Of a DNA stretch of 64,000 nucleotides, positions 1-8,693 are shown piece after piece. Numbering within the stretch: the stretch's first letter is position 1; every line of letters starts with the position of its first letter. Source of the DNA: Levilactobacillus tangyuanensis (GTDB lineage: Bacteria > Bacillota > Bacilli > Lactobacillales > Lactobacillaceae); contig NZ_RHOA01000002.1 of the NCBI RefSeq assembly GCF_003946545.1, positions 248,001-312,000 of the forward strand, given 5' to 3'. A program made the translations under genes and the position numbers. Below the pieces are notes generated by a model. The model worked only from the letters and a program-made list of their open reading frames with translations, did no database searches and had not been told where the DNA came from.

Positions 1-884
1 CGAGGGAAGTCACCCTCCGTGCTAATCCGCTGAACGGTTGTCAACGTTCCAGCATCGTCAGCCGCAAAGACCGTGAGCGAGTTGTGTCCACGATTAGAAA
101 CATAGATGAACCGGCCATCGGCACTCATGCGAATGGCTGCAGCCCCGTTATGTTCTGTCCAATCGTCCGGAATCGTCGAAACAATGCCCTTCAGGGTTAA
201 GACACCTGAGGCGGCATCGTAGGCCAGTGTTGCCACGTTGCTACTCAATTCGCCAACCAGGTAAGCCACACCCTTATCAGCATCGAAAGTAATGTGCCGC
301 GGGCCGAAACCATCTGGCAATGCCAACTGACTCACTAGGGTCAACTTGCCGGCATCGGTGACATCATAGATGTACACCCGGTCGGTACCCAAGTCACAAA
401 CCACCAATCGGTGATCCGGTGTCAGGTCAGCGAAGTGTGGGTGCGGGCCATCCGTTTGTTCTGGCGCCGTTCCGACTGGTCCTTGATCGACCACTTCATC
501 CGCTTGAGTCAACGTGCCATCAGCAGCAATCGCGTAAACGGTGACTGCAGCCGTATGATAATTGGCCGTGTAGACCAGCTGTCGGTCCTCATCCACCGCC
601 ACGTAGGCCGGTGACGACCCTGTGCGTAGGACTTGTTGAATGGCCCGAGGCTTCACATCGGTTACGTCATAGATGATCAACCCGCCTTGGGTGTGCCCAT
701 CCGTTTCTTTTTTATTGATGACATACAACCGCTGAGCCGCCGCCTTTGCGAGGTAAGTGGGACTACCTGCAGACGCCAGCCATTCACAATCAACCAACCG
801 TTCAGCCTTGGAATCGACGCTCACCCGATAAATTCCGCGACTGATGCGCTTGGTGTAGGTCCCAATATAAAAATCTTCCGTCAT
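1..884 (-). CDS. Lactonase family beta-propeller protein (6-phosphogluconolactonase-like), 3' end cut by window
   Basis: The start is ATG at 882-884 with GAAAGGGG just upstream; the frame stays open to the window edge, so about 294 residues are visible and the C-terminus is missing. The protein begins MTEDFYIGTYTKRISRGIY and carries repeated blade-like segments such as SPAYVAVDEDRQLVYTANY and GPRHITFDADKGVAYLVGE, typical of the 7-bladed Pgl/YkgB lactonase family. Family members hydrolyse 6-phosphogluconolactone in the cytoplasm for the oxidative pentose-phosphate route, which fits a heterofermenter. Some homologues act on other lactones, so the substrate is inferred. Confidence 0.85.
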   Translation of the reverse strand, partial: MTEDFYIGTYTKRISRGIYRVSVDSKAERLVDCEWLASAGSPTYLAKAAAQRLYVINKKETDGHTQGGLIIYDVTDVKPRAIQQVLRTGSSPAYVAVDEDRQLVYTANYHTAAVTVYAIAADGTLTQADEVVDQGPVGTAPEQTDGPHPHFADLTPDHRLVVCDLGTDRVYIYDVTDAGKLTLVSQLALPDGFGPRHITFDADKGVAYLVGELSSNVATLAYDAASGVLTLKGIVSTIPDDWTEHNGAAAIRMSADGRFIYVSNRGHNSLTVFAADDAGTLTTVQRISTEGDFP

Positions 885-1020
885 GAATGCTGCCCCTTTC
901 TCTTGCCGTACTTACTATTAAGTATAGCACAGCCGATCTGATACCACCGATAAAGTCACTGGTCACCATCGGTAATTACCGATACAATGGATATAAATGT
1001 TCAGAAAGGACGCGAGCCAT

Positions 1021-1473
1021 ATGGCCAGCTTTGAGGGCTACCACCCACTTTTAACCCGTCGATATCGTTTCGATTGGTTAACCCGCTTCAATTTAAAAAA
1101 TGTTGCCGACTTAACCCAGCAGGAGCTGTCCCCGACAGCCGACTGGATCAATGCCACCATGCGTGACACCATGGATCGCCGCAAATTGGTCTGGGGTATC
1201 GAAGACCGGGCCACCCACAAGCTCGTGGCCTGGGGCGGCTTCCCAACCCTCGATCTCGGCGAACAAACCGGGCAGGTCTACGTTCTGGGACGACCGTTGC
1301 CCACTGCTGATCAACAAGAAATTCTGGAACGTCTCGTAGCATTTGGCCGTGACGAATTGCAGCTGAGCACCCTCACCCTCCAAACCGCTAAGCATCTGGA
1401 TCCCGAGGCCCTTGAGGCTGCTGGCTTCAATAGTAAATCCCCGCAACATTGGGAATGGCATCGTTACCGTTAA
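1021..1473 (+). CDS. GNAT-like N-acetyltransferase domain protein
   Basis: A 150-residue protein whose start is placed at ATG 1021 because AGAAAGGA (1003-1010) is well spaced to it; an upstream in-frame ATG at 997 has no ribosome site. The pattern HKLVAWGGFPTLDLGEQTGQVYVL, then a mid-protein helix, then LDPEALEAAGFNSKS resembles the GNAT fold with its usual AxxxGF end motif, although the acetyl-CoA loop R/Q-x-x-G-x-G/A is not clear. The substrate is unknown. It is a single gene convergent with the permease at 1538. Confidence 0.6.
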   Translation: MASFEGYHPLLTRRYRFDWLTRFNLKNVADLTQQELSPTADWINATMRDTMDRRKLVWGIEDRATHKLVAWGGFPTLDLGEQTGQVYVLGRPLPTADQQEILERLVAFGRDELQLSTLTLQTAKHLDPEALEAAGFNSKSPQHWEWHRYR

Positions 1474-1490
1474 GCATCATTAAGCCACTT

Positions 1491-1538
1491 AAAAACCCGT
1501 CAGGCCGAAGAAATCCTTCAGCCTGACGGGTTTATTTT
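1491..1538. terminator. Bidirectional intrinsic terminator
   Basis: AAACCCGTCAGGC pairs with GCCTGACGGGTTT around a short loop. A-rich and T-rich flanks serve both the acetyltransferase gene on the plus strand and the permease on the minus strand. Confidence 0.85.
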
Positions 1539-3136
1539 TAGTCTTTTTCAACGACGCGTTGATTCAATGACCGGGCAATGGCCAACGATTCACTCTCGTA
1601 GGCATCATGCACCCCAAGGTAGTAGCAGGCTAAGCTCCCGAGAATAACGCCGACGAAGTCCAGCGGATAGGCCAGCAAACCGCTACCGCCGAATTGATGG
1701 CTACCAATGACCGACATCAACGTCAACCAGACCATCTCGGCCAATAACCACCGACCACCACGCAAGCTCGCGCGCAACGACTGCCAACCAGCCGGGCGGC
1801 AAATCTCATAATACACGTAGAAAATCAGGCCTAACGCAATGACCCCAAAGACCTCAATCGTAGTGGGCCACTTCGCCCAGTATATCGCCAGGCTGGCCAA
1901 AACATAGGCCAACGGTGACCACCACTGTGAGGCGTGCAGGCGAAACGGCCGGACAAACTCCGGTGCCTGACGTCGTAACGCATTCACCGTGACTGGACCC
2001 GTCAGATAGGCAATCAATGTCGAAGTCGAAATCACATTGGATAACGTGCCCCAGTTCCGAAAACCGGCGACTAAGACCACGCCCAAGAACATATTAACCA
2101 CCATGGCCCGCCGCGGCGTTTGATACTTGCGGTTAACTTCGCCCAACTTGGTCGGCATATGCTTGGTCCCGGTCATGGCCGCCAGGGCCCGACTGGTCGT
2201 TGCCACGAACGAAACCCCGGTCCCGAATGGCGATACGAAGGCATCCAAATACAGCAAGGTCGACAGCCAGCCTAAGTTCAACAGGATGGCAATATCCGCA
2301 AACGGCGACTCGAAGTTGACCCCGTGCCAACCATGAACCAGACTTCCACCCGGAACGGCGCCGATGAAGGCCACCTGGAGTAGCGTATAGATCACGGTAC
2401 TAATCCCAAAGGCAATCACAATGCCCCAAAAAATGTTGCGCTCGGGATGTTCAATTTCATTGCCCATATTGATCGTCGTCTGAAAGGCATTGTATGAAAA
2501 GATAATCCCGGCAGCAGTGGTCGCTGAGAAGATCGATGCGCTCCCATAGGGCATGAACCCACCCATGTGGGTGAAGTTCTGTGGTTCGAAGCCGGTAATG
2601 ACCAAAACAATAATCGTCAAGGTTGGAATCACTAATTTAAAAATTGAGACGAAGCTGGTAAACCGAGTCAATAACTTAACCGACCAAAAGTTTAACAATG
2701 TAAAGGCCAGGATAAACAGAAAGACAATGACTAGGCCTTCATTAGTCACGTTGCCGGCATGAAGGAAGCCTCTCGTCCAGTTGGCCCAGGCCCAGGGCCA
2801 CGAGCTCATGTATTGGACGGCAGCCACCGCCTCAATCGGAATAATGGTTAAGAGCGATAGCCAGTTGGCCCAGCCGGCAACGAAGCCCAGCAGCGGTCCA
2901 TGGGAGAAGGCCGCATATTGACTCATCCCCCCACTGGTTGGGAACATCGTCCCCAATTCAATGTAGTTCATCGCAATCAAACCAATCACGAGGGCCCCAA
3001 GGAGCCAGGAAATAATGGCGGCCGGCCCGGCAATTTGTGCGGCCATTCCGGCACCAAAAAGCCACCCAGAACCAATAATGGCACTGAGTGTCAGCATGAC
3101 TAGTGAAAACAAACTCATCTTCCGTCTCAACGGCAT
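1538..3136 (-). CDS. APC-family amino acid permease (YveA-like)
   Basis: A 532-residue integral membrane protein with about 12 hydrophobic segments. The first carries the APC signature IIGSGWLFGAG (residues ~20-30), followed by a helix with YIELGTMFPTSGGMSQYAAF. Length and sequence style resemble the Bacillus YveA aspartate/proton symporter group rather than the shorter 450-residue permeases. It should import an amino acid, possibly acidic, using the proton gradient. It is monocistronic, with terminators on the 3' side. The substrate is inferred only from family resemblance. Confidence 0.8.
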   Translation of the reverse strand: MPLRRKMSLFSLVMLTLSAIIGSGWLFGAGMAAQIAGPAAIISWLLGALVIGLIAMNYIELGTMFPTSGGMSQYAAFSHGPLLGFVAGWANWLSLLTIIPIEAVAAVQYMSSWPWAWANWTRGFLHAGNVTNEGLVIVFLFILAFTLLNFWSVKLLTRFTSFVSIFKLVIPTLTIIVLVITGFEPQNFTHMGGFMPYGSASIFSATTAAGIIFSYNAFQTTINMGNEIEHPERNIFWGIVIAFGISTVIYTLLQVAFIGAVPGGSLVHGWHGVNFESPFADIAILLNLGWLSTLLYLDAFVSPFGTGVSFVATTSRALAAMTGTKHMPTKLGEVNRKYQTPRRAMVVNMFLGVVLVAGFRNWGTLSNVISTSTLIAYLTGPVTVNALRRQAPEFVRPFRLHASQWWSPLAYVLASLAIYWAKWPTTIEVFGVIALGLIFYVYYEICRPAGWQSLRASLRGGRWLLAEMVWLTLMSVIGSHQFGGSGLLAYPLDFVGVILGSLACYYLGVHDAYESESLAIARSLNQRVVEKD

Positions 3137-3219
3137 TCCCTACTTTCTAAGCAACTGTATTGCCCATTGTACACTAGCCAGGGAAGCCTGACCATGGTCG
3201 ATCACTTGCTAGTAATCGC

Positions 3220-3927
3220 CTAGAAAAATTGCCCGACATAATAGTGAATAAACATGGTAATGATCCCCACCACCACGTTACGAATAATGGCAGTCTTAAC
3301 CAGGCCATGGCCCAACTTGGCGCTAAGATAACCCGTCAGCGTCACGGATAGTAAAACCGCAACGATCGTCGCCGGCCATTGCGTTGCCGCCGGAAAGATC
3401 GTCATGGCAACCAGCGGGAAGGTCCCCCCGATCGCGGCCGCGAATAGGGATGAAAACGCGGCGTCCCAAGGATTCATGTAATGTCCCAATTGGATGTCAT
3501 CCTTCACGTTGACGACCGTTCCCAAGGCGTCCTTGTTCATCAGATCTTCCGCAATGGCCTCGGCAGTAGCCGTGGTGACACCACGCTCCTCATAGAAATG
3601 ACGCACGGCCGCCTGTTGGTCGGCGTAATTGGTCTTTAAAAGGGCGGCTTCCTTAGCCACCGCGGCCTTTTCGGTATCCTTCTGCGTGCTAACCGAGGCG
3701 TACTCCCCGGATGCCATGGAGAAGGCACAGGCCAACAGGTCTGCCAGTCCAGCAATGAAGATGGTAAATTGATTGGTGGTCGCCGCGGCAACACTGAACA
3801 ATACCCCAACGACGGTCAGAATCCCGTCGTTTGAACCCAACACACCGGCTCGCAAGGTATTTAACTTTTCGTCCATGGTTTGATGTTGCTTAACTTTCTT
3901 AACCCGAATATTCTCGTTTTCTGCCAT
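3220..3927 (-). CDS. VIT1/CCC1 family transporter, copy 1
   Basis: A 235-residue protein. Its first membrane segment is preceded by LRAGVLGSNDGILTVVGVLFSVAAA, the hallmark of the VIT/CCC1 family, and FSMASGEYASVSTQKD follows in the second; both hold metal-binding and Pro/Gly-rich turns. A cytoplasmic helical region (residues ~90-150) and three C-terminal membrane helices complete the fold. The family exports or sequesters Fe2+/Mn2+. It is the second gene of a tandem pair, 12 bp after its paralogue, and the pair is divergent from a PerR-like regulator, which suggests a role in iron detoxification. Confidence 0.88.
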   Translation of the reverse strand: MAENENIRVKKVKQHQTMDEKLNTLRAGVLGSNDGILTVVGVLFSVAAATTNQFTIFIAGLADLLACAFSMASGEYASVSTQKDTEKAAVAKEAALLKTNYADQQAAVRHFYEERGVTTATAEAIAEDLMNKDALGTVVNVKDDIQLGHYMNPWDAAFSSLFAAAIGGTFPLVAMTIFPAATQWPATIVAVLLSVTLTGYLSAKLGHGLVKTAIIRNVVVGIITMFIHYYVGQFF

Positions 3928-3939
3928 TCTGGCCGCCCC

Positions 3940-4626
3940 CTAAGCGAATAGATGCCCAATGCCGTAAGTCACCAGCATCGTCAAGATCCCGGCCACAACG
4001 TTACGAACGGTCCCGTTGCGCCGATTGGCATTCCCTAAAATTGCCGCGATATAACCCGTAATCGACAGGGCCACCACTACCGCCAGAAAGGTTCCAATCA
4101 CCCGCCATTGACGAGGTAAGAGACTGATCGACACTAACGGAAGGATGGACCCGGTTGGAAATGAAATCATTGAGGCAATTGCCGCCGAGAATGGATTGGT
4201 ATATTCCCCAACGTTAAACCCAAAACGTTCTCTAACCGTGGCCTTCAAGGGATCCTTTTCCATCATTTCCTTAGTCGCTTGATCGGCCAACTCGGGGTTA
4301 ATCCCCGTGGCCACGTACTTATCGCGAATGAAACGATATTCGCCGTCATAATCATTGTCTAATGCCACCGTCTGGGTCTCGATCGCCTTGCGTTGCGCAT
4401 CTTTTTGGGTGTTCACCGAGACGTATTCCCCCATCGCCATCGAGACGGTCCCGGCAATCATTCCCGCAATCCCGGAAATAAAGATCGCAAAACTACTGGT
4501 GGCCGCTCCGGCCACGCCGACGACAATCCCGGCAACCGAAAGGATCCCATCGTTGGCACCCATGACACTTGCCCGCAACACATTGATGCGTTGCGCTAAT
4601 GTCGACTTCTTCTTATTCTTCTTCAT
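3940..4626 (-). CDS. VIT1/CCC1 family transporter, copy 2
   Basis: A 228-residue paralogue of the next gene. LRASVMGANDGILSVAGIVVGVAGA and VSMAMGEYVSVNTQKDA match the VIT signature at the same places, and the charged central region and three C-terminal hydrophobic helices are conserved. It starts at ATG with GGGGGCGAAAG upstream and is the first gene of the pair. A PerR-type operator candidate lies about 100 bp upstream at 4724-4738. The two copies differ at many positions, so this is an old duplication; perhaps they form a heterodimer, since the family is dimeric. Confidence 0.88.
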   Translation of the reverse strand: MKKNKKKSTLAQRINVLRASVMGANDGILSVAGIVVGVAGAATSSFAIFISGIAGMIAGTVSMAMGEYVSVNTQKDAQRKAIETQTVALDNDYDGEYRFIRDKYVATGINPELADQATKEMMEKDPLKATVRERFGFNVGEYTNPFSAAIASMISFPTGSILPLVSISLLPRQWRVIGTFLAVVVALSITGYIAAILGNANRRNGTVRNVVAGILTMLVTYGIGHLFA

Positions 4627-4723
4627 ACTCTTTCGCCCCCGAAATCATGACACTATTAAGCCTCTCATCTATGTTAACACATATAGAGATAAAAGTTTGG
4701 CTAATCTAACTTTGCTGCTTAGT

Positions 4724-4738
4724 TTAGAATCATTCTTA
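4724..4738. promoter_or_regulatory. PerR-like box
   Basis: TTAGAAT-C-ATTCTTA has the 7-1-7 dyad of the PerR box (TTATAAT-N-ATTATAA), with 12 of 15 positions matching. It lies in the 282-bp divergent region between the VIT pair and the PerR-like gene. That region holds no gene; near the regulator's own ribosome site there is also an ATTATAA half site (4886-4892). Confidence 0.45.
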
Positions 4739-4908
4739 ATTGTTTAACAAAATCATTGTACTCACTTTAGCTTTAAATGTAAATAGCTCATCATCAATTC
4801 CTTGTTATCGCTAATTTATACCAGTGATCAATCATAAAACTGGAAGTATTCTGAAAAAGTGGTTTAATAGATACAAACTAGATCGATTATAAATAAGGAG
4901 GGATAACC

Positions 4909-5397
4909 TTGGCTAGTCAGAAACAATTGTTAAATCAGGCCTTGCAAACGTTAAAGTCACATCACGTGCGGGTGACCCCCCAACGGAAGGTCATCTTGAC
5001 TTATCTGGTCACCCATCATAACCACCCAGCCGTCGAGACGATCTTCACCTCATTAGCGGATGAACTCCCCAATCTCAGTATGGCCACGGTTTACAATACC
5101 CTGAATCTCCTGGTAGACCTGGGCATCGTCATCGAGCTGCCCAATGACAACGGCGGTCTGCGCTACGACTTCTATGGCCGCCCCCACTACCACGTTATCT
5201 GTGAAAACTGTGGTAAGATCACCGACGTCTTCGCGCCAAACTTTGCGGAAATTGAAAAATCCTTAAACGACCAGGCCAGCGAGCAGACCGGCTATCTCAT
5301 CACCAGTAACCACGTTGAGGTTTACGGCCTCTGCCCGGAATGCCAACAGAAGTTACACATCGACCCGGAACGACAGACCTGGTCGCAACCGGAATAA
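4909..5397 (+). CDS. perR: PerR-like Fur-family metal/peroxide regulator
   Basis: 162 residues, with a TTG start at 4909 chosen because AAGGAGG (4896-4902) is ideally placed. An N-terminal winged helix ending MATVYNTLNLLVDLGIV is followed by the dimerisation domain. Residues aligning with the PerR regulatory metal site are visible: H39 (HP), the Asp of RYD, both His of HYH, and the Asp of ITD. The structural zinc site is CENC...CPEC. The Asp ligands favour PerR (peroxide sensing by Fe-catalysed histidine oxidation) over Fur or Zur. Its place beside iron transporters supports control of free iron. The tail is slightly longer than in Bacillus PerR. Confidence 0.82.
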   Translation: MASQKQLLNQALQTLKSHHVRVTPQRKVILTYLVTHHNHPAVETIFTSLADELPNLSMATVYNTLNLLVDLGIVIELPNDNGGLRYDFYGRPHYHVICENCGKITDVFAPNFAEIEKSLNDQASEQTGYLITSNHVEVYGLCPECQQKLHIDPERQTWSQPE

Positions 5398-5471
5398 TTC
5401 AACCCTAGCGTGTGGCCCCGGCCAGACGCTTTTTCTTCGGCATCGTGGCCAAAAACGGCTGCCACCAGCAT

Positions 5472-5488
5472 ATTACAAGGATATTACA
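5472..5488 (-). promoter_or_regulatory. WalR-type direct repeat upstream of amidase gene
   Basis: Read on the minus strand this is TGTAAT-ATCCT-TGTAAT, an exact match to the WalR consensus TGTWAH-N5-TGTWAH. It lies about 200 bp before a secreted amidase, and cell-wall hydrolase genes are the classic WalRK regulon. Its orientation is opposite to the gene, which lowers certainty. The 288-bp spacer holds no gene. Confidence 0.5.
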
Positions 5489-5552
5489 GGTGTCGTGAAG
5501 TTTTAATCTATTTGCAAACACGCCTAACAAAGCCCAACAGGCTCGTTATAAC

Positions 5553-5572
5553 CGGTGTAATATTACATCGGA
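5553..5572. promoter_or_regulatory. 20-bp near-perfect palindrome sharing the TGTAAT half site
   Basis: CCGGTGTAAT-ATTACATCGG is a palindrome with one mismatched pair. Its half site TGTAAT equals that of the direct repeat 65 bp upstream, here in inverted arrangement. It lies 114 bp before the amidase start, so it could be a second regulator site on the same promoter. Confidence 0.4.
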
Positions 5573-5685
5573 ATGCCGTCAGGCCGGTTGTCGACAGCCA
5601 CAATAATGTTTATAGTTGATCACGGATAACATCGAATGTGCAATCGTCTATCGACGGTTGTCAAAAGACAAGAAAGATTTGAGGG

Positions 5686-6708
5686 ATGATCAGGGTGAAG
5701 ATGCACAAAATTGTTTTAACCGCACTGGCCACACTTGGGGCCGCTGGTTTTATCGGAATGACGACGACTACGGCATCAGCAAGTAGTTCAAAGGTCAATG
5801 ACTATATCAGTAACAAGAATATCAAGCCTGCTAAGGTAACCAAGTCCATTTGGAGTGGTTTTCCTAAGAACAAGTACCGTCATGGTAAGGCTAAGCCAGA
5901 AGGCGTTGTCGTTCACGAAACGGCCAACCCTTCCTCAACCATTTACAACGAAATTGCCTACATGAAGAAGAATTATAACAACGCCTTCGTGCACAGCTTC
6001 GTCGATGGTTCTCGGATTATCAACATCGCGAACACGGACTACCTGGCTTGGGGTGTTGGTTACCCTGGGAACGCTCGTTTCGTTCAATTCGAACAGGTCG
6101 AAGTTCACAGTAAGTCCGCCTTTGCCCACGAAGTCGCTAACGCTTCATGGTACACGGCATACTTGTTAAACAAGTACAATCTGAAACCAAACGATGCCGC
6201 CTACGATTACAAGGGCACGGTTTGGTCCCATAAGGCCGTTGCTTCGAAGCTCGGTGGGTCCACGCATACCGACCCCGTTGGTTACTACTCTTCAGCCGGT
6301 AAGAAGTACTTCGGTCAGTCATACAACATGGCCGCCTTCTACCAAATGGTTAAGAAGTACTACAACGAGATGAACACGAAGCACACCAAGTTAATGACCG
6401 CAACCTACACGTCCGTTAACCAACAGGGTAAGTTGAGCAGCAAGTACACGAAGTACTACCTGTACAACCACCTCAAGGGTGTCAACAAGAACGCCAAGCG
6501 TCAAAGTTGGTCTAAGATTTCCCCTAAGGTTGGTAAGACTTACAGCATCGACATGGTTGGTAAGAAGAGCAATGGGACGACCTGGTACCGGATTAAGCCC
6601 GCTACCGACACCACTAGCAAGACCCGTTACTGGGTATACGCCGATAACTTAACCGACGTTACCACCAACGCTAACGAGGCGGCAACTTCTTCCAGCGCCA
6701 GCAACTAA
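5686..6708 (+). CDS. Secreted N-acetylmuramoyl-L-alanine amidase (Amidase_2) with C-terminal SH3/GW-like domain
   Basis: 340 residues. A signal peptide (basic MIRVKMHK, hydrophobic core, cleavage near TASA-SS) is followed by an Amidase_2/PGRP domain (residues ~65-225) with zinc-ligand candidates H77 (VVVHE), H194 and D196 (HTDP), plus H182. The C-terminal part (~245-330) has repeated tyrosines and YYLYNHLKG, KTYSIDMVGKK and WYRI motifs of GW/SH3-type wall-binding modules. It would cleave the MurNAc-L-Ala bond of peptidoglycan outside the cell. ATG 5701 or GTG 5695 are alternative starts that keep the signal peptide. Codon use is strongly biased (AAG, TAC, GGT), which suggests high expression. 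Confidence 0.88.
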   Translation: MIRVKMHKIVLTALATLGAAGFIGMTTTTASASSSKVNDYISNKNIKPAKVTKSIWSGFPKNKYRHGKAKPEGVVVHETANPSSTIYNEIAYMKKNYNNAFVHSFVDGSRIINIANTDYLAWGVGYPGNARFVQFEQVEVHSKSAFAHEVANASWYTAYLLNKYNLKPNDAAYDYKGTVWSHKAVASKLGGSTHTDPVGYYSSAGKKYFGQSYNMAAFYQMVKKYYNEMNTKHTKLMTATYTSVNQQGKLSSKYTKYYLYNHLKGVNKNAKRQSWSKISPKVGKTYSIDMVGKKSNGTTWYRIKPATDTTSKTRYWVYADNLTDVTTNANEAATSSSASN

Positions 6709-6749
6709 GCTTCACCACCCCAAATCGACTAAATGATTAGATATAAATA

Positions 6750-6784
6750 AGGTCGCCTGAGAATTACTCAGGCGGCCTTTTTGG
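6750..6784. terminator. Bidirectional intrinsic terminator
   Basis: AGGTCGCCTGAG pairs with CTCAGGCGGCCT (one G-T pair), followed by TTTTT. It sits between the convergent amidase and acetyltransferase genes. Confidence 0.8.
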
Positions 6785-6796
6785 GTTCTCAATGTT

Positions 6797-7216
6797 TTAA
6801 ACGGTCCAATCATCCGGATCGAGATGGGCAGGGTTCTTAACGTACCCCCGCGGGTCCTTGGTGTAGCCAATCTTACCATAGAAATCCTTGGCGAGTTCCG
6901 AGGCGAAGAGCACCGAGTGCAGCTCATGCCCAACCTCCTGGTCCACGAGTTCCAGCAAGTGCCGGCCGATGCCTTGGTAACGATAGTGTTCATCAACCGC
7001 CAAGTCGGCCACATACACGGCGTCCGCATAGTCGGTTAAGCCGCGGGTATAGCCCACAACCTGATCGCCATCCCAGGCGGTAAAGAGGTAATTGGCATTA
7101 TCTAACATGCGCTGTAGCTTAGCGTCGTCGTTAGTCTGCCGGTGAATCTTTGCTCTGAGAATCAAGTCCTTAAAAGTTGCTACGTCCAACATCTTATCCA
7201 CTTTGTATTCAATCAT
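6797..7216 (-). CDS. GNAT family N-acetyltransferase
   Basis: 139 residues, a normal length for a single GNAT domain. AWDGDQVVGYTRGL, VADLAVDEHYRYQGIGRHLLE and DFYGKIGYTKDPRG give beta4, the acetyl-CoA pyrophosphate loop (Q-x-x-G-x-G-type YQGIGR), and the C-terminal FYxKxGF-like motif. It transfers an acetyl group to an unknown amine in the cytoplasm. It is monocistronic and starts at ATG after GGAAGG. Confidence 0.85.
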   Translation of the reverse strand: MIEYKVDKMLDVATFKDLILRAKIHRQTNDDAKLQRMLDNANYLFTAWDGDQVVGYTRGLTDYADAVYVADLAVDEHYRYQGIGRHLLELVDQEVGHELHSVLFASELAKDFYGKIGYTKDPRGYVKNPAHLDPDDWTV

Positions 7217-7295
7217 GATGTCGCCTTCCTATCCGTTAGATTACCTTAAGTATAGGCAATCAGCGGATGACGAAAAGTGACAGTTCTGGTCGATT

Positions 7296-8681
7296 TTAGG
7301 CGGACAACGTGTTGAGAATGGCTACCAACTTCGACAGGCCTTGATTGAATTCGGCCTTAGAGAAATGGGCGAAACCAATGATGTAATACCCCGGTTTAAC
7401 CTGGGTGAACCAGCACCGGTCCATGGCCCGCAGGTAAAGGTGCTGTCGGGCTAAGGCTCGTTCAAATGGCGCAATATTAGCCTCGTTGCACAGGTGAAAG
7501 ACGATATGGATACCGGCCTCGCCAAACCGGGCCGCCAGTAACCCCTGGTCAATGAATGGTGTTAACCGTTCCTTCAGCAGCGCGTACTTCTGTCGATTCA
7601 TTTGTAGCGACCGGCGGATATGACGGCTGTAGGCACCCGAGCGAATGAAGTCCGTGGTTGCCGCCTGGGCGATATACGAGACTGAACTACTCTCGTACTC
7701 GAACAATCGCCGATAGGTCGGCAATAGCTTTGGTGGCAAGACGATAAAGCTCAGCCGCAAATCGGATGAGATGGTCTTGGAAAAGCCACTCAGGTAGATG
7801 ACCTGATCGGGCGCCAAGGCCTTTAACGCGGGGACCGGCTTACTTAATACCGAAAACTCACTGTCATAATCGTCCTCGACTACCAGACCCTGCTTGGCCG
7901 CCATGACCCGCAACAGCTGGTGCCGTCGATCGATCGCGAGCGGCGCCCCCAACGGAAATTGATGTGACGGGGTCACGTAGACCAGGTCGAGCGGAGCCGC
8001 GGCCACCCGGTCACTCTCAATTCCCGCCGTGGCGGTAACCGGAATCGGAATCAATTGAACGCCTTGCCGTTTCAGGGTTTCATAGGCGTTGCGATAGCCG
8101 GGGTCTTCAATTCCCAGGGTGACAGGATGCTGAAGCCACCCTCCCACAATCTGGTTGACCACGGTCAAAGATTCCGTGCTCCCCGTGGTGACAACCACCT
8201 GATCGGGTTCGCAATGAATCCCGCGTTGCCGCGCCAAAAGTTTAACAATTTCCTCGCGTAGCTCGATGGACCCCTGCCGCCGAATGGCCGTCTTGGCCAC
8301 GCGATCAAACTGCGACTGAATGGCCGTATTCAATGACCGCTTCCAGGCGCTCTTTGCATGGGTTTCGAGCATTGAAGACGCGTATTGCAGGGAAAAGTCG
8401 AAGTCTGGTTGCGCCAGGTCACGGTCATGTTCACTCACATTCTGTAGCGTCACCGCGGTCTTAACGAAGAATCCCTGTTGCGGTCGATTCTCGACCAGGT
8501 CCTCAGCCACCAGCAATTCGTAGGCATTTTCAATCGTCCCCTTGGACACCTTGAGCTCATCCGCCAGTGCCCGAATCGATGGGAGTTGCCCCACTAATTC
8601 ACCACGATGAATTGCCGCCTTCATCTGCGTCGTCAATTGTTCGTAAAGTGGCGTTGCTTCAGCCGTTTTTAGATAATACAT
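7296..8681 (-). CDS. MocR/GabR-type transcriptional regulator (GntR winged helix fused to aminotransferase fold)
   Basis: 461 residues. The N-terminal GntR winged helix (residues ~1-70: PLYEQLTTQMKAAI, LPSIRALADELKVSKGTIENAYELL) is joined to a class I aminotransferase domain with VVTTGSTESLTVV, LVVEDDYDSEF and the PLP lysine in YLSGFSKTIS (~residue 300). Such proteins bind PLP and regulate pdxST, gabTD or similar genes, usually divergent from their own. Here the gene begins 12 bp after a YibE/F pair on the same strand and has no pdx or gab neighbour, so its target is unknown. The start follows AAGGAGG. Confidence 0.88.
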   Translation of the reverse strand: MYYLKTAEATPLYEQLTTQMKAAIHRGELVGQLPSIRALADELKVSKGTIENAYELLVAEDLVENRPQQGFFVKTAVTLQNVSEHDRDLAQPDFDFSLQYASSMLETHAKSAWKRSLNTAIQSQFDRVAKTAIRRQGSIELREEIVKLLARQRGIHCEPDQVVVTTGSTESLTVVNQIVGGWLQHPVTLGIEDPGYRNAYETLKRQGVQLIPIPVTATAGIESDRVAAAPLDLVYVTPSHQFPLGAPLAIDRRHQLLRVMAAKQGLVVEDDYDSEFSVLSKPVPALKALAPDQVIYLSGFSKTISSDLRLSFIVLPPKLLPTYRRLFEYESSSVSYIAQAATTDFIRSGAYSRHIRRSLQMNRQKYALLKERLTPFIDQGLLAARFGEAGIHIVFHLCNEANIAPFERALARQHLYLRAMDRCWFTQVKPGYYIIGFAHFSKAEFNQGLSKLVAILNTLSA

Positions 8682-8693
8682 CGTTTGGCCTCC

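Noticed and set aside
5410-5619. Open frame between perR and the amidase gene
   Set aside because: No ribosome site and odd composition; the stretch looks like regulatory DNA with TGTAAT motifs.
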